64,000 nt of DNA from Pyrenula massariospora (lineage: Eukaryota > Ascomycota > Eurotiomycetes > Pyrenulales > Pyrenulaceae): contig JAGFMI010000004.1 of the NCBI GenBank assembly GCA_021030905.1, positions 1,612,001-1,676,000 on the forward strand, given 5' to 3'. Position numbers and translations under genes: made by a program. How positions within the stretch are numbered: position 1 is the first letter of the stretch; every line of letters begins with the position of its first letter. Below the pieces are notes generated by a model. It saw only the letters and a list, made by a program, of their open reading frames with translations, had not been told where the DNA came from and made no database searches. Shown here one piece after another: positions 32,434-42,608 of this stretch.

Positions 32434-34015
32434 GACGAACTGACCCTTCTCGACGGGAGCATTAGGTAGGACAGGAGGCCAGAATGGGAGGAGAAAGGAG
32501 AGACTTTCGCCGCTGAGGCCAGGCGCAGCTGGAGTGTTTACCACCTCTCACAACAATAGTTTCGAAGATCCGCCAATGTAAACAAGAGACGAGGCTGAAC
32601 GATTCAATTGAGTTGGCTGGCGGTCGGAAATGATGAAAGCTATATTTGCACTGGGGTAGAGAAGCAGTCTTTGAACTCTACGGTAAACACGGGATGGTCA
32701 AGTGAAGCGGGCTCCAACTCTCTACTAGTAGATGGGGCAAGACTTGGGGGGGGGAAGGTTTTCGCCAGTTGCTTCGTCAACGCCGACGACCAATCGGTAG
32801 CGCTGCTAACCCCTGGCGGGGAAGGTACAAGAGACAGCGCGGACGAATGCCAAGTCTAAGTCTGGCTAGACCAATAGAGGACTAGCTCCCAGTTTGCGGC
32901 AGAACCTTGGAAGCACGTTGCAGCGTGGAAGCCGCCCACTCCGCCTCGCGTGGGGGAGGGCATGACGAGCTGGAGGGCGGTGCTGGCTCGTTAATTACCT
33001 GCTGCTCTCTTATCACTGCAGGCTATACAGAATATCACATTACCTATACCTCTATGACTAATATGAGGTCAAATTTCATGTTTTGACCGGTCATCAGGTG
33101 CGGTATTTACTTATGCCTCTCACAAGCGCTGTTCCGTTTCGAGAGTGCTGCTGCAGACATCTGCCCAACGCTCAACCGTCTTCTCCTATTTGCACGCTCT
33201 CATTTTCCCTTCTGAGTTGAGCTTCGTGACCACGGCTTGAAGCGCCGTACTTCTTGTGGCGCCAGTCTCCCAGTCTACCGATGCGGCAACTCCAGCAGTC
33301 AGCAGACCGAGACTGTTTTGCGGTGGCGTTTTAACGTTAGAGTTGGCCCTAAATTTGTTCCCGATTTGGCAAAAGACAACGTCCTCAGCACTTACGTAGA
33401 GCTCCAGAGCTCTTACTTAAGAGATGGGGCCCGACACTAAGCTGCCTGTGAATTGGAAAAATCCTTCGCAGAGCCGCTTCGGCATTGTCTCGTGGTCATG
33501 TGCCAACGACCTCCCATTGGCTTCAGCGTCCCACTTGACTGCTGCCAACAGACGTGGTCGTGGTTCCTGCTGCGACAGAAGGCGCCATGCAGCGAGACCT
33601 TCTCACCGTACGTCATTCTCCGTTTGATGGTGCCCAAACGGCCGCTGAGAAACGACTCATGCTTCGCCCTTTCCCTTAACCACGCCTTCTAATGGCAAAC
33701 GACCCCATACGGCAAGCAGGGTTGACAGGCAACACGTAAGGGAACAGGACGCTTGCCTCGATAAGAACCCGGTTGACCAGGAGGACATTGCATTTATTTT
33801 GCCTTTGTCCCTGTCTCGATCGCTTCTCATCACAATATCTAATCTGATTCTTTCTACACACATAGCTACAACCGCTTGTCCAAACCAATTGTGCGTGCCT
33901 TGTATCCTCACTGTCTTCTCATTGTCTCACGACCACCTCTTCGTTTCAACACTTGGTGCGCTCCTTGCTAAATTTCAGATCTTGATCCCTCTTCATCCGG
34001 CCTAGGCAAGCCTTG
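32434..34015. other. 1.6-kb divergent intergenic region
   Basis: Holds the promoters of the DUF3405 gene and the luciferase-domain gene. There is a G8 run at about 32746-32753. A pyrimidine-rich stretch (about 33785-34000) precedes the right-hand gene. No coding frame is convincing. Confidence 0.45.
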
Positions 34016-34840
34016 ATGCGTGACCTTCAGAAGATGATTTTCGAAGATTTCAGCGACCCTCACACAATGCGAGCGTTCGAACCATCATCCAACAATACGC
34101 TAGATGCGCTACTTCCGCTATTGTCGTCGTGGGTTTTAGTCATAATGCCCTACCCACTGCTGCTTATGGGGTTCCTCCTCTGCCGAGTAGTCTTGAAAGA
34201 TTACCGAGCATTTCTCTCTCTCGGTCCCGGTGGTACACCGCCCAATTTTCAAGGATTCCTCCGCATCACCTTCCTTGGTCTGTTCCGTCTTCGAGCGCCA
34301 CTTAAAGCTCCCCAGGTCACGTCGACCATCTATCCCAAACGAGGCTCCTTAGACTCGAGCATCCCTCCAAGATCCGGGAATCGTCCCCTTGTCCAAGGCG
34401 TCGCGCCCCAACGGCAGATCACCCAACGAGCGTCGCCCGACCTCTACAAGTCAACCGTCACAATCCTATCCTCCCTCGCGAACAAATATCCCTCCGAACT
34501 CTTCACAGCCCCTTCCGTAATCGAGGGCGGCCATGCCCCCGCTCTTTTTTCCCGCGCCGTTTCCCCCTCCCTCAGGCCCAAACGCGAAGCCGAAATCTGC
34601 CATATACACCCCATCGACGGGAGCCTGCATGTAGTTCTGCATCCAACCGATATAGCGACAGTATTAAGTTTAGGGTATGGAGAAATGCACCCCCTGGCCC
34701 GATCGAACTGGTGGTGGCGTCCTGTGGTGCCGGAGGGGTTTGTGCTGGTTTATGGGTGTCGAACCGAGGAGGAGGCAGAATTGTTGAGGAAGGTGGTTTG
34801 TGCGGCGGCGTGGAATGTCTGTGGGAAAGACTTTTGGTAA
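34016..34840 (+). CDS. luciferase-domain (PF17648-type) membrane-anchored protein, function unknown
   Basis: A single exon of 274 residues from the ATG at 34016 (the codon before it, TTG, is not a start). One hydrophobic segment (about 30-55, LLPLLSSWVLVIMPYPLLLMGFLLC) is followed by FLSLGPGGTPPNFQGFLRIT. The C-terminal domain includes EICHIHPIDGSLHVVLHPTD and GYGEMHPLARSNWW plus PEGFVLVYGCRTEEEAE. His-rich 'H-P-x-D-G-S-x-H' and 'E-x-H-P-L-A' motifs are the pattern that databases name 'luciferase domain' in fungal proteins, by distant similarity. There is no evidence of light production; a small binding or enzymatic fold is more likely. The conserved histidines suggest a metal or substrate site. 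Confidence 0.72.
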   Translation: MRDLQKMIFEDFSDPHTMRAFEPSSNNTLDALLPLLSSWVLVIMPYPLLLMGFLLCRVVLKDYRAFLSLGPGGTPPNFQGFLRITFLGLFRLRAPLKAPQVTSTIYPKRGSLDSSIPPRSGNRPLVQGVAPQRQITQRASPDLYKSTVTILSSLANKYPSELFTAPSVIEGGHAPALFSRAVSPSLRPKREAEICHIHPIDGSLHVVLHPTDIATVLSLGYGEMHPLARSNWWWRPVVPEGFVLVYGCRTEEEAELLRKVVCAAAWNVCGKDFW

Positions 34841-35105
34841 GGGTCATAATGGGAGAGGGGAAGATGGCCATACAAGGTGACCAGTTTGGCATCTCCTGAA
34901 TAAATGTTCCGAGAAATTGCTCCTTGAACGGAATTACATGTGTCCAAAAGTCGGTGGGGAGGTCGTATGAGAGCGCCGTCTGCTGAGACAGTCTTCAAAC
35001 TTCGTAGATCGTGGCGCGTATTTGAGGCAATGTCAAATATTGAAGATCCGAGAGGTTCTGTCCTGGCCCAGCCATGCTCGAGCACGGTGAGCCTAGCCAA
35101 GTCAT

Positions 35106-37406
35106 CTACTTGACCTTTCCCATGATTGTTTCCATCCCTCTTTCCACATACACCTCTGCTGCCTTGGCCTTAATCCCATTGACCATCGCCCTTTCAAAAT
35201 CATCCCGACTCCTCAATACGCTCTCCACCCAACTCAGCTGCAGATCCCAGAATTCTAGCTTAAATCCCTCGTAAACGGCCACAACGCCTAGCTTATCCGC
35301 CTCGAGCAACCTCACCAGGTAATCCACAACCCTCCACTTCGGCTTGATCGTCTCGTTGAAGAGCCCGCTTTGATCGTTCTTGCTGAAGAATTCAAACGCT
35401 GTAATGACATCTTCGCGGAACTTCGCCGCAAACGGGTCCATACGGCGGAACTTGACGCCTTTGTTCCGGACGGAGGAGAGATAGGAGACGAGCAGCTCGT
35501 CGCCTAGCTCCTCGATGAAGATATCGACGAGTGAAGGATGGAAAACAGTACCGTAGTCGTTGAGGTAGTCTTCGAATGTAGACGTTATACGCTTGATGGC
35601 GAACTCGGGGTACCACTTCGCCGTGTTGAAAAGCTCCGGGACGGTCGTACGGAAATCGACGGTGAAGATGAGGCTGACGAAACGGTTGATGCAGTGGGTG
35701 GAGAGATCCACGTAGCCATTACGGAGAGAATCAATTTCGGTCGTGGCTTGCTGGAGGTACTTGGACGAGACGAGGTTTATGAAATCGTTCCTGAAGCGTG
35801 TGAGATAGCCGTACTGACCGAGGTTTGCGTCAGGGTCTCCATCATCAATGCAGGCTATCTGGTCATTTGCAATCGCGACCAGCCAGTCTTGGAGTGTCGG
35901 GAGAGTTTCTGCAAGGTCAGGGGTTGGGTTCTTGTATTTAGCCGTTTCATCATCGACGAGTCGTTCCCACTGCTGTTGACGATTCTTTAGCGCGGAGATC
36001 ATAGCCGAAATAACGCCCTCGACCACATCTTCTCGCTCAGAATCTCCTGCAGCAAGAGTTTGCTCACGCAACATGCGCCACATGTCGCCAAGGGTCTTCG
36101 TTCGGAAATGCCCATCGGCGTCTTGGTCAAGATAATCTGATTGGCGAGATACGAAAGCAGCTCGATCATTAACAAACATTCGATCGATCCATTCGTTAAG
36201 GGCTTTGATGATAAGATTTCGCCATTCACGAACAAGGTCCCCTTCACGGCTATCGATCACATGGGGTGTGAGGTCTGACTGTGACATGCCGAGCTTCTTC
36301 ATTGACTTGTAATACTTCTCGACATAGTGTACTATCGCTAGCATATTAGGAGGCACCAGATCGTCCGAGTCGATAAAAGACAAGAGAAAGTCATGTATAG
36401 CCTTATGATACGTATTGACATAGGTCTTGAAAATTTTCCATTTCTTGGGAAACAGATTTTGCATGCCCTGTTTACACGCGAATAAATCATTGAAGAACCA
36501 TTTCAGATGCTTATCTAGCTTCGAAGGCTCTTCAAGAAATTGTTGCCTGGTTTCATCAAATTGGGTTTGGGCATAGAGCTCGATGCTTTTCGTGAATTTT
36601 TCTTTGTAACCTCGGATTGATTTGGGCCCTATTGTAAACGAACTGAATTTGCTGACAAGATCCTGATGGTCTTTCTGCGCTTCTTTTAGTGCCCTAACTT
36701 TCTCGTCATTTTTCTCTTCCGAGGCAATGATGATCGCTAATCGAACAATGATTCCCGCATTGTCCCTTTGCACTAGTGGTATCAAGTTCATGCAGATTTG
36801 CCCAATATGGTCATCAAATAGTTCTATAACTGGTTCAAGGCCTTGGAACCAATCCTGGAGACTTTGTTCGAAGCTCACGTCTCTTGCTCTTTGTATCTGA
36901 TCTAAGGCCTCATCTCGAAAATCCCGCAACGTCGTAATCTTCATGTGAGCTTCCAATAGATTAGGCTGGTTTTCAAGGTCTTGCTCGTCCTGTTGCAACA
37001 AACGTTCAACACCAGCAACGTCATCATTAAAGCTCATGAGTCCCGATTGCATCGCCTTTGTAGCCTCGAAGTTCCGGTGCACCTTTGCGAGGTAGTCAAG
37101 CTGTGGGAAGTCCTGCCGTATTGACTGCGCTTGCGCACAGAGATCATGTATACTCTTCAACTCCTCTCGGATCTGTCCTACCAGCTTCTGGCCTTCAGAC
37201 AATGTATGCATGCCGGCTTGAGTGGTATCCAATTGTTCTTTGAGGCCCTCTCGTAGCCGTGAGTCAATATCGGCTTTCTTCCGTGAGAACTCGGATTTCA
37301 AAGCTGGGATCTTCTCCAGATCATCCGGGTTTCGCAGCAGATCCGCCATTTGTGGGACGGCAACGCCTCCTTCTGCAGGATCTCCTGACGCGGATATCGC
37401 CATCAT
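35106..37406 (-). CDS. SEC6: exocyst complex subunit SEC6
   Basis: A single exon. The frame starts with a TTG at 37418, so the first ATG is at 37406 (a second follows immediately at 37403), giving 766 residues, a normal length for Sec6. The N-terminus (about 15-190: LADLLR-like MADLLRNPDDLEKIPALKSEF, then a coiled coil to QQDEQDLENQPNLLEAHMKI) is the CorEx-type bundle used to assemble the exocyst. The remainder is the all-helical rod, with the family segments LDKHLKWFFNDLFACKQGM, HYVEKYYKSMKKLG, GYLTRFRNDFINLVSSKYL and WYPEFAIKRITSTFEDYLNDY. The complex tethers secretory vesicles at growing tips before SNARE fusion. It is divergent from the mitochondrial uL30m gene. A short upstream coding exon cannot be ruled out. 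Confidence 0.94.
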   Translation of the reverse strand: MMAISASGDPAEGGVAVPQMADLLRNPDDLEKIPALKSEFSRKKADIDSRLREGLKEQLDTTQAGMHTLSEGQKLVGQIREELKSIHDLCAQAQSIRQDFPQLDYLAKVHRNFEATKAMQSGLMSFNDDVAGVERLLQQDEQDLENQPNLLEAHMKITTLRDFRDEALDQIQRARDVSFEQSLQDWFQGLEPVIELFDDHIGQICMNLIPLVQRDNAGIIVRLAIIIASEEKNDEKVRALKEAQKDHQDLVSKFSSFTIGPKSIRGYKEKFTKSIELYAQTQFDETRQQFLEEPSKLDKHLKWFFNDLFACKQGMQNLFPKKWKIFKTYVNTYHKAIHDFLLSFIDSDDLVPPNMLAIVHYVEKYYKSMKKLGMSQSDLTPHVIDSREGDLVREWRNLIIKALNEWIDRMFVNDRAAFVSRQSDYLDQDADGHFRTKTLGDMWRMLREQTLAAGDSEREDVVEGVISAMISALKNRQQQWERLVDDETAKYKNPTPDLAETLPTLQDWLVAIANDQIACIDDGDPDANLGQYGYLTRFRNDFINLVSSKYLQQATTEIDSLRNGYVDLSTHCINRFVSLIFTVDFRTTVPELFNTAKWYPEFAIKRITSTFEDYLNDYGTVFHPSLVDIFIEELGDELLVSYLSSVRNKGVKFRRMDPFAAKFREDVITAFEFFSKNDQSGLFNETIKPKWRVVDYLVRLLEADKLGVVAVYEGFKLEFWDLQLSWVESVLRSRDDFERAMVNGIKAKAAEVYVERGMETIMGKVK

Positions 37407-38004
37407 GTAAGCTCCCAAATTGTTATGATGTATTGGGTAGAATATGTGAATTGTGACAGGCTCTTCAGACTCTGTTATGTCTTCAATGGAGTTGTCTTGG
37501 TTTTTCTGGAAAGGGGGAGAACGACCGATGTGTTTTGAGCTGGACTTCGAAGTACTGCGATAGAATTGTCATTTTCTTTGAGATCCTCTAGAACTTAAAG
37601 CGCCGTCCAGCGGCCATTGTTAGAGGAAATGATGCCGGCCATTGTATGGGATATGGAGCTACTTGAACGTCGGCATGGTCGGGCTATCAACCCGCACGGA
37701 CCATTTGGAGCTTGACGACCGTTTTTTTGTTGAAGAACCTCTGCCTCTCGCTGCAAGCTCCTCAAAGCTGGGGGCGCGACACCTCAAACGTTCGCATTGT
37801 GCTTTGTAATTATTGCAGACGCCTTGATTAATCATTCCTCATCAAAGTCTGTGAATCTTAATCTGATAAATTTCAACAACGCTAGTCCAGATCGCAATAA
37901 CACCTCGCAAGCATCAAATTCCAAAACCTCGAACTTACCTGCAAGCCACCGTTCACGCTTTCGATACGACTCTAGATTCCTTGAGGCAAAGCCCCCGCTT
38001 CGTA
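37407..38004. promoter_or_regulatory. shared divergent promoter, SEC6 / mitochondrial uL30m
   Basis: About 600 bp between two start codons in opposite directions, both housekeeping genes. An internal + strand frame overlaps the second start but shows no conservation. No specific motif identified. Confidence 0.45.
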
Positions 38005-38307
38005 ATGGCCGCAGTCAAACCAGCTACGACCGGCAAATTTTTCAGGATCACCCTAATACGATCTGCTATAGGTCTTCCTGTTAAGTCAACCAATGTTCTC
38101 AAGGCACTCGGGCTACACAAAAAGAAATCCGTCGCATATCATCCGGTAACGTTAGATACCGCGGGACAGATTATGAAGGTCAAAGAACTCGTGGCTGTTT
38201 CTGAGGTCGACAAGAAAAAGACAAAAGCAGAAGAACACAGAGATCGAAGCACTGTTGGTACTGGAGAAGTGGGATTCTGGGTAGAGAAACGAGCGGCAGA
38301 ATTTTGA
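38005..38307 (+). CDS. MRPL33: mitochondrial large-subunit ribosomal protein uL30m
   Basis: A single exon of 100 residues from the ATG at 38005. The protein shows the L30 signature: KFFRITLIRSAIGLPVKSTNVLKALGLHKKKSVAYHP, then a DTAGQIMKVKELVAVSEV segment, as in bacterial L30 and yeast Mrpl33. It lacks a long cleavable presequence, as usual for this small protein, which carries its own basic N-terminus. An in-frame ATG eight codons upstream (37981) is possible but adds residues unlike the family. Acts in the mitochondrial 54S ribosomal subunit. Confidence 0.85.
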   Translation: MAAVKPATTGKFFRITLIRSAIGLPVKSTNVLKALGLHKKKSVAYHPVTLDTAGQIMKVKELVAVSEVDKKKTKAEEHRDRSTVGTGEVGFWVEKRAAEF

Positions 38308-38834
38308 GAGATCGCATCCCAGAATTTTCCATTAGGCAGGCGAACGTGGAATTTTTGGGCAAAGACAAGGGTACTCAATACACCTGACTTGATATGGAGA
38401 CCAAATTCTTAAGAGATCATCGCATGCTTCTAATACTAAAACAATGCAGAGGTCCGCCTTGTCAGTCCTCAGGCGAATGACAGTGCGATATCCAACAGAG
38501 CTGAGAAGTGCCCTGTTTATGACATGCCGTCATCATTGTCTACCTGCTATTGGTGGTCAACCTGATCAGAATTGCGGCGCTTTAGTCTGGGTTCTGCTTA
38601 CAGTCATGGACAAACATCATTATGCACTGGGCCAGTGAGCATTGGCTCTTCTGGAGCAGTAGTTCGTGTTGCCCTCGACTACCAACCAGTTGGAGCGGAT
38701 TGTACTGATCACAAGAGCTGTCCTGTCGAAACTAGCAACAAAATCGCATCACAGCTCTCCCACCTCTATCCCGATTTCTATTCATGCAGCGCTTTAAATT
38801 TGTTCACTTTGCCTCCCACGATGACCACGGCCCA
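38308..38834. other. convergent intergenic region
   Basis: 530 bp between two 3' ends; a 64-codon + frame at 38444 has no recognisable similarity. Confidence 0.45.
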
Positions 38835-40977
38835 TCAAACATTTGGACTCAATAAGTCCGATTTTACACACCTCTCAACGCTTTCAGCACTTGCTTGGAA
38901 CCATTGCCGAGCTTCCAAACCAACCCACACCTTTAGAAGGCTGAAATCTCCTTCTCTGAGCCCTTTAACTAAACTTTCAGCGCCTCCTTTGCTTCCGAGT
39001 TGACGGAGAATCGGCAAAGCGGATTTAAAAAGATCAAGTCCCGGATCAAGACTCCTTCCAATGCCCTCTAGCAACAGAATCGAAATGACAACATTAACGA
39101 AATCTCCTTCCATGCGCACGTGATGTGCACGAACCATCCCTAGAACCTCCGAGAGAACGTCCCCGATCTTGATATTGCCTAAGGCAAATGTTCGACCTTT
39201 CACAGCGAGAACAAGATGCTGCATCCTCAGTGCAAACACCTCACCATTGATGACTGCATCCGGCTGCCGGCATCGCTCGATCATTAAGTGCCCAGCACGA
39301 TATCCGTCAAATTCCGCGACAGCTCGGAAGAGATCAAGGAAGTTTTTGCGATTTGTTGCATTGAGCTCAGTCACTAAGCCAGTGTCGATGAATATGAGCT
39401 GCGGCCGATAACCTTCTACATCGACGGCGGCGAGTGCCGCTTGCCAGCTTTGAAGGGACTCTGTTCTGGCGTTGCGGAGTCGCGTGAGGACAGCCTCCGT
39501 CTCGTCAGTTATGGATTGAGAGGGTGGTGTCGAAATTGAGGTCTGATCAGCTGGCCGCGGCTTATTGTAGCGTGGGATATTGGGTTGCGTCGGTTTGTAG
39601 AAGCGAACCATGATGTTGCCAGGGTGCAAATCTGCGTGGATAAAATTGTCAATTAGAAGCATAGTCAAGAATGCATCAAGTCCTTCATCTGCGATCTCCT
39701 TCTGGAAGACCCCTCCTCCTGACTCCAAGAATGTTGCTAGAGGGATGCCCTGCGCAAACTCTTCTACAAGCACTTGCCGTGTGGTGTAATCGCTATACGG
39801 GTACGGAAACCACGCAGTCGTCCTGGCTCGGAAGTTTTTGCGAAAGTGTGATAGATTTGCACTTTCGATCCGAAGGTCCAACTGAAGGCGCATCATTTCC
39901 CCGAATTGAGCCACTTCATCTGGCAGGGAGAGCCAGTGCATCGTAGGTATTGCATTTAGGATCGCAGCGAAAAAGCCCATTATTCGTAAGTCTCGTCGAA
40001 CGATACGTTCGACTTTTGGATGGAGAACCTTAACCGCAACGTATGACGAGGGCACCCGTTGAGGCGTAGATTTCACAAGAGCATCAACATTTCGTCGGAC
40101 CTGTTGTCGGAGAGATGGAGATGTTTCCTCGGACAGCGCCGTGTCTCCCGGCACTGCAAGGTCAGGTTTTAGTTTTGCTTTGTATACCTGTGCAATTGCT
40201 CCGACACCAAGGGGCTTCTCCTGGAATTCTTCAAAGATGTCTTCAAAAGGCCTCATGTCGAAGGCCTTCCGTATGGTAGCTTTCGTGATGGGGAGAGAGT
40301 GTGCAGGGGCATTAGAGTGAAGTGTCGACATCATCTCACACATCTCTGTTGGAAAAATGTCCGATCGTGAAGCTGCCCATTGTCCTAGCTGAGGGGGATC
40401 AGCAACCCCCTGTCATGAACGAAAGTGGGGAGGATTATCATACTTTGATGAAGGCAGGACCAGCACGTTCCATGGAATTGATGAGAAATTGGAACCACCA
40501 AATGGTTCCAGTACGCTCATTGTTGTGGTTCACTCTCCGAGGTCCTATCCAGATTGCTGGAATAGTTGCGATTACTGGTACAAAAATAGCAACAAGGTGA
40601 AGGAACCGAAGGGTGGTTGCAATAGGCTCGTAAACGTACTGATCCAGGGTATACAGAAGCGTCTTCCATAGTCGCGTCAGTCCATGGGCATTCTCCGGAA
40701 TTCGTTTCTCGATTTCTTCTCTTGAAGCTTCCAACATGTGCTCCTCACCAGTTTTGCCATCGCCGTTGTCTTCCTCGCTCAGCTTGACGAAAGCTGCAGG
40801 ACTCAAAGAGGCAGCAAACAACGTGACTGTGACTATCCGCGGCCGCCTCCAGTGGTTTTTCAGACTATGGCGGATGGTCCATTGTGCGAAACAAGGCTCT
40901 CGGCGTGCGATGGATCGAAGGAGGGTAGGAGTTCGTCGGCCGAAGCAAAGTCGCCAAGGGAGAGAAACTTTGCTCAT
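38835..40977 (-). CDS. CQD1: UbiB/ABC1 family atypical kinase-like protein, CQD1/ADCK2 type
   Basis: Exons 40977-40444 and 40388-38835 give 695 residues; the 55-bp intron uses AAA|GTATGA and CCTCAG. The N-terminus is basic with hydroxylated residues, suiting a mitochondrial presequence, and hydrophobic segments lie at about 50-65 and 125-145. The UbiB hallmarks follow: the KxGQ motif (K|LGQWAASRSDIFPTEMC) lies exactly across the splice junction; an Ala/Gly-rich loop GVGAIAQVYKAKL replaces a normal P-loop; VAVKVLHP carries the lysine; then HADLHPGNIMV in the catalytic loop and the metal-binding IDTGLV. The wording GPAFIKLGQWAASR...FPTEMC resembles yeast Ypl109c (Cqd1) and human ADCK2, inner-membrane proteins affecting coenzyme Q distribution and lipid homeostasis, more than Coq8. 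This orthology is inferred. Confidence 0.86.
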
Positions 40978-41435
40978 GGCGGGCCCATCGAGGGAATAGT
41001 CATAAGCGTCTATGCTTCATTTTGCAGAATGGAACGACGCGGGATATATGCCCTATCGTAGAGGTTTGGCCACTCTTCAGCGTTCACTGAAAGGTACGAG
41101 GTGCGGGAGACCGCGCAAAACGCGTTCTTGCGGGTAGGGTCGACGTCACATGTTCGATTTTGGAAAGTCGAATCCCTAGTTACAGCCGCGACTTTGACAG
41201 ATCAAGGACAACGTAGTAAACCCTTGACAATAATAAATAACTCATTATGGAATCATTTGATTCTCTCATGGCTTCATTCGCTTAAGATTTTATCCGTGGA
41301 TTTGCGGATCTCAGAATTTGAACAGAGGTCAATGGCACCGAGCAGAGTCTGATTCAAGCTATGACAAGGCCATTCAACTGGACCCCCATCAATGCTAGCA
41401 TCGAGAATTTAGTATGCCAACCAGAAAACGGCTAA
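40978..41435. other. intergenic, CQD1-like promoter and GH105 3' flank
   Basis: About 460 bp between two minus-strand genes. AT-rich near 41210-41300. No motif or gene recognised. Confidence 0.45.
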
Positions 41436-42608
41436 TTATTTCCTTAAATATTCACCAAGTGCCATAATGGCCATAGCCTGGCCATATGGCATGGACGTTC
41501 GCGGAATCTTTTTATAAAAGTCTAACGAATCCCCCATGCCTGTACCGAAACTTGTGTTTTGTAGCTCTCCTTTCTCATCAATATTTTCCAATACAGCTTT
41601 AATCGCTCTCTCCACAGTTGCCGTGCTGGCCTCTACTATGTCCGATGGAAGAAGCCCAAGATGCAGTGCCTTCAAGATGCCATAAGCAAATCCAGCAGTA
41701 GCACTTGCTTCTGGATACGATCCTTCATCGTCATGATCAAGCAACGTGTGCCACATTCCTGTCCGCTGGTCCTGGGATCGATTAAGATACGACACTTGAG
41801 CGTGCAAAGTATCAAGTAAATGTAGCCTGATGGGATCTCGACCTGCGGGCTCATCCCACCCTCCTTGTCCAGGCGAAGCTTTGTCCAGGAGCTCAATAAA
41901 GTCAGGGGTAACAATGGTGAGCCAGCTATTTCCACGTGCCCAGCGAGCTCTTGCAAAATTATGATTACCGTCAAAACTCCAGCCGTGGAAAAAGGCTCCG
42001 GTTGAAGGGTCAAAGAGGTACTTGATATGCAGCAGAAATTGTCGCTTTGCCTCTTGCAAATAATGCTTTCTATTCAGAATCAGTCCTATTTTTGTGATTG
42101 GCATGACAGTCATCATTAGCGTGTCATCCCATAACTGTTGCGTGTTCGGACCAAGGTATGTATCGTGCTGCATTCCCCCGTATTTCGTTCTGTTCAAATC
42201 TTTCATAGCCCACTCTGCCCATTCCACCAACTCTGGTAGGTATTCCTGTTTTTGTGATCTCTCGTACAAGTACGCTAATGAAAGGAATGGACTCATTGTA
42301 TTGATATTCTTTTCAACATCGATGCCTGATGCAAACCGCTTGTCGAACCACGACGTTACATGCGCAAGTATAGCGGGATCTTGGGTCACTTCGTAATATC
42401 TCCATATCCCAATCAATCCTATTCCGTGAGTCCACTCCCACGTATCTGTGTCCCATGATTTCGTGTCAACAACTCTTCCGTCCTCGAGTTTCAAGAGAAA
42501 TTGGCCTTTTTCGTCTTTGATTTTGACCAAGTTTGAGATCAACAAACGCGTTTTCTGGTGGACATACTGCTGATCCAGGTTCAAAGACATCTTTGGCCCA
42601 ATGGACAT
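41436..42608 (-). CDS. GH105 unsaturated glucuronyl/galacturonyl hydrolase, cytosolic
   Basis: A single exon of 390 residues. The ATG at 42608 is preceded in frame by a TGA, and no signal peptide can be formed, so the enzyme should stay in the cytosol. The (alpha/alpha)6 family is recognised from WDTDTWEWTHGIGLIGIWRYYE, the aspartate-containing QLWDDTLMMTVMPI (position of the catalytic Asp of YteR/YesR-type enzymes), FHGWSFDGNHNFARARWARGNSW, and YPEASATAGFAYGILKA. These hydrolases remove the 4,5-unsaturated uronic acid from the non-reducing end of oligosaccharides made by polysaccharide lyases (pectin or rhamnogalacturonan, sometimes ulvan-like). Divergent from an ACS-family permease with a 768-bp shared upstream region, which suggests coupled uptake and hydrolysis. 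The fine substrate (galacturonyl-rhamnose or another) is not readable. Confidence 0.88.
   Translation of the reverse strand: MSIGPKMSLNLDQQYVHQKTRLLISNLVKIKDEKGQFLLKLEDGRVVDTKSWDTDTWEWTHGIGLIGIWRYYEVTQDPAILAHVTSWFDKRFASGIDVEKNINTMSPFLSLAYLYERSQKQEYLPELVEWAEWAMKDLNRTKYGGMQHDTYLGPNTQQLWDDTLMMTVMPITKIGLILNRKHYLQEAKRQFLLHIKYLFDPSTGAFFHGWSFDGNHNFARARWARGNSWLTIVTPDFIELLDKASPGQGGWDEPAGRDPIRLHLLDTLHAQVSYLNRSQDQRTGMWHTLLDHDDEGSYPEASATAGFAYGILKALHLGLLPSDIVEASTATVERAIKAVLENIDEKGELQNTSFGTGMGDSLDFYKKIPRTSMPYGQAMAIMALGEYLRK

Noticed and set aside
32434-32544. N-terminal extension of the DUF3405 protein
   Set aside because: The extension begins with GTG, not ATG; the first ATG is at 32433.
38444-38638. 64-codon + frame as an additional mitochondrial ribosomal exon or gene
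   Set aside because: uL30m is complete without it and the residues match nothing.
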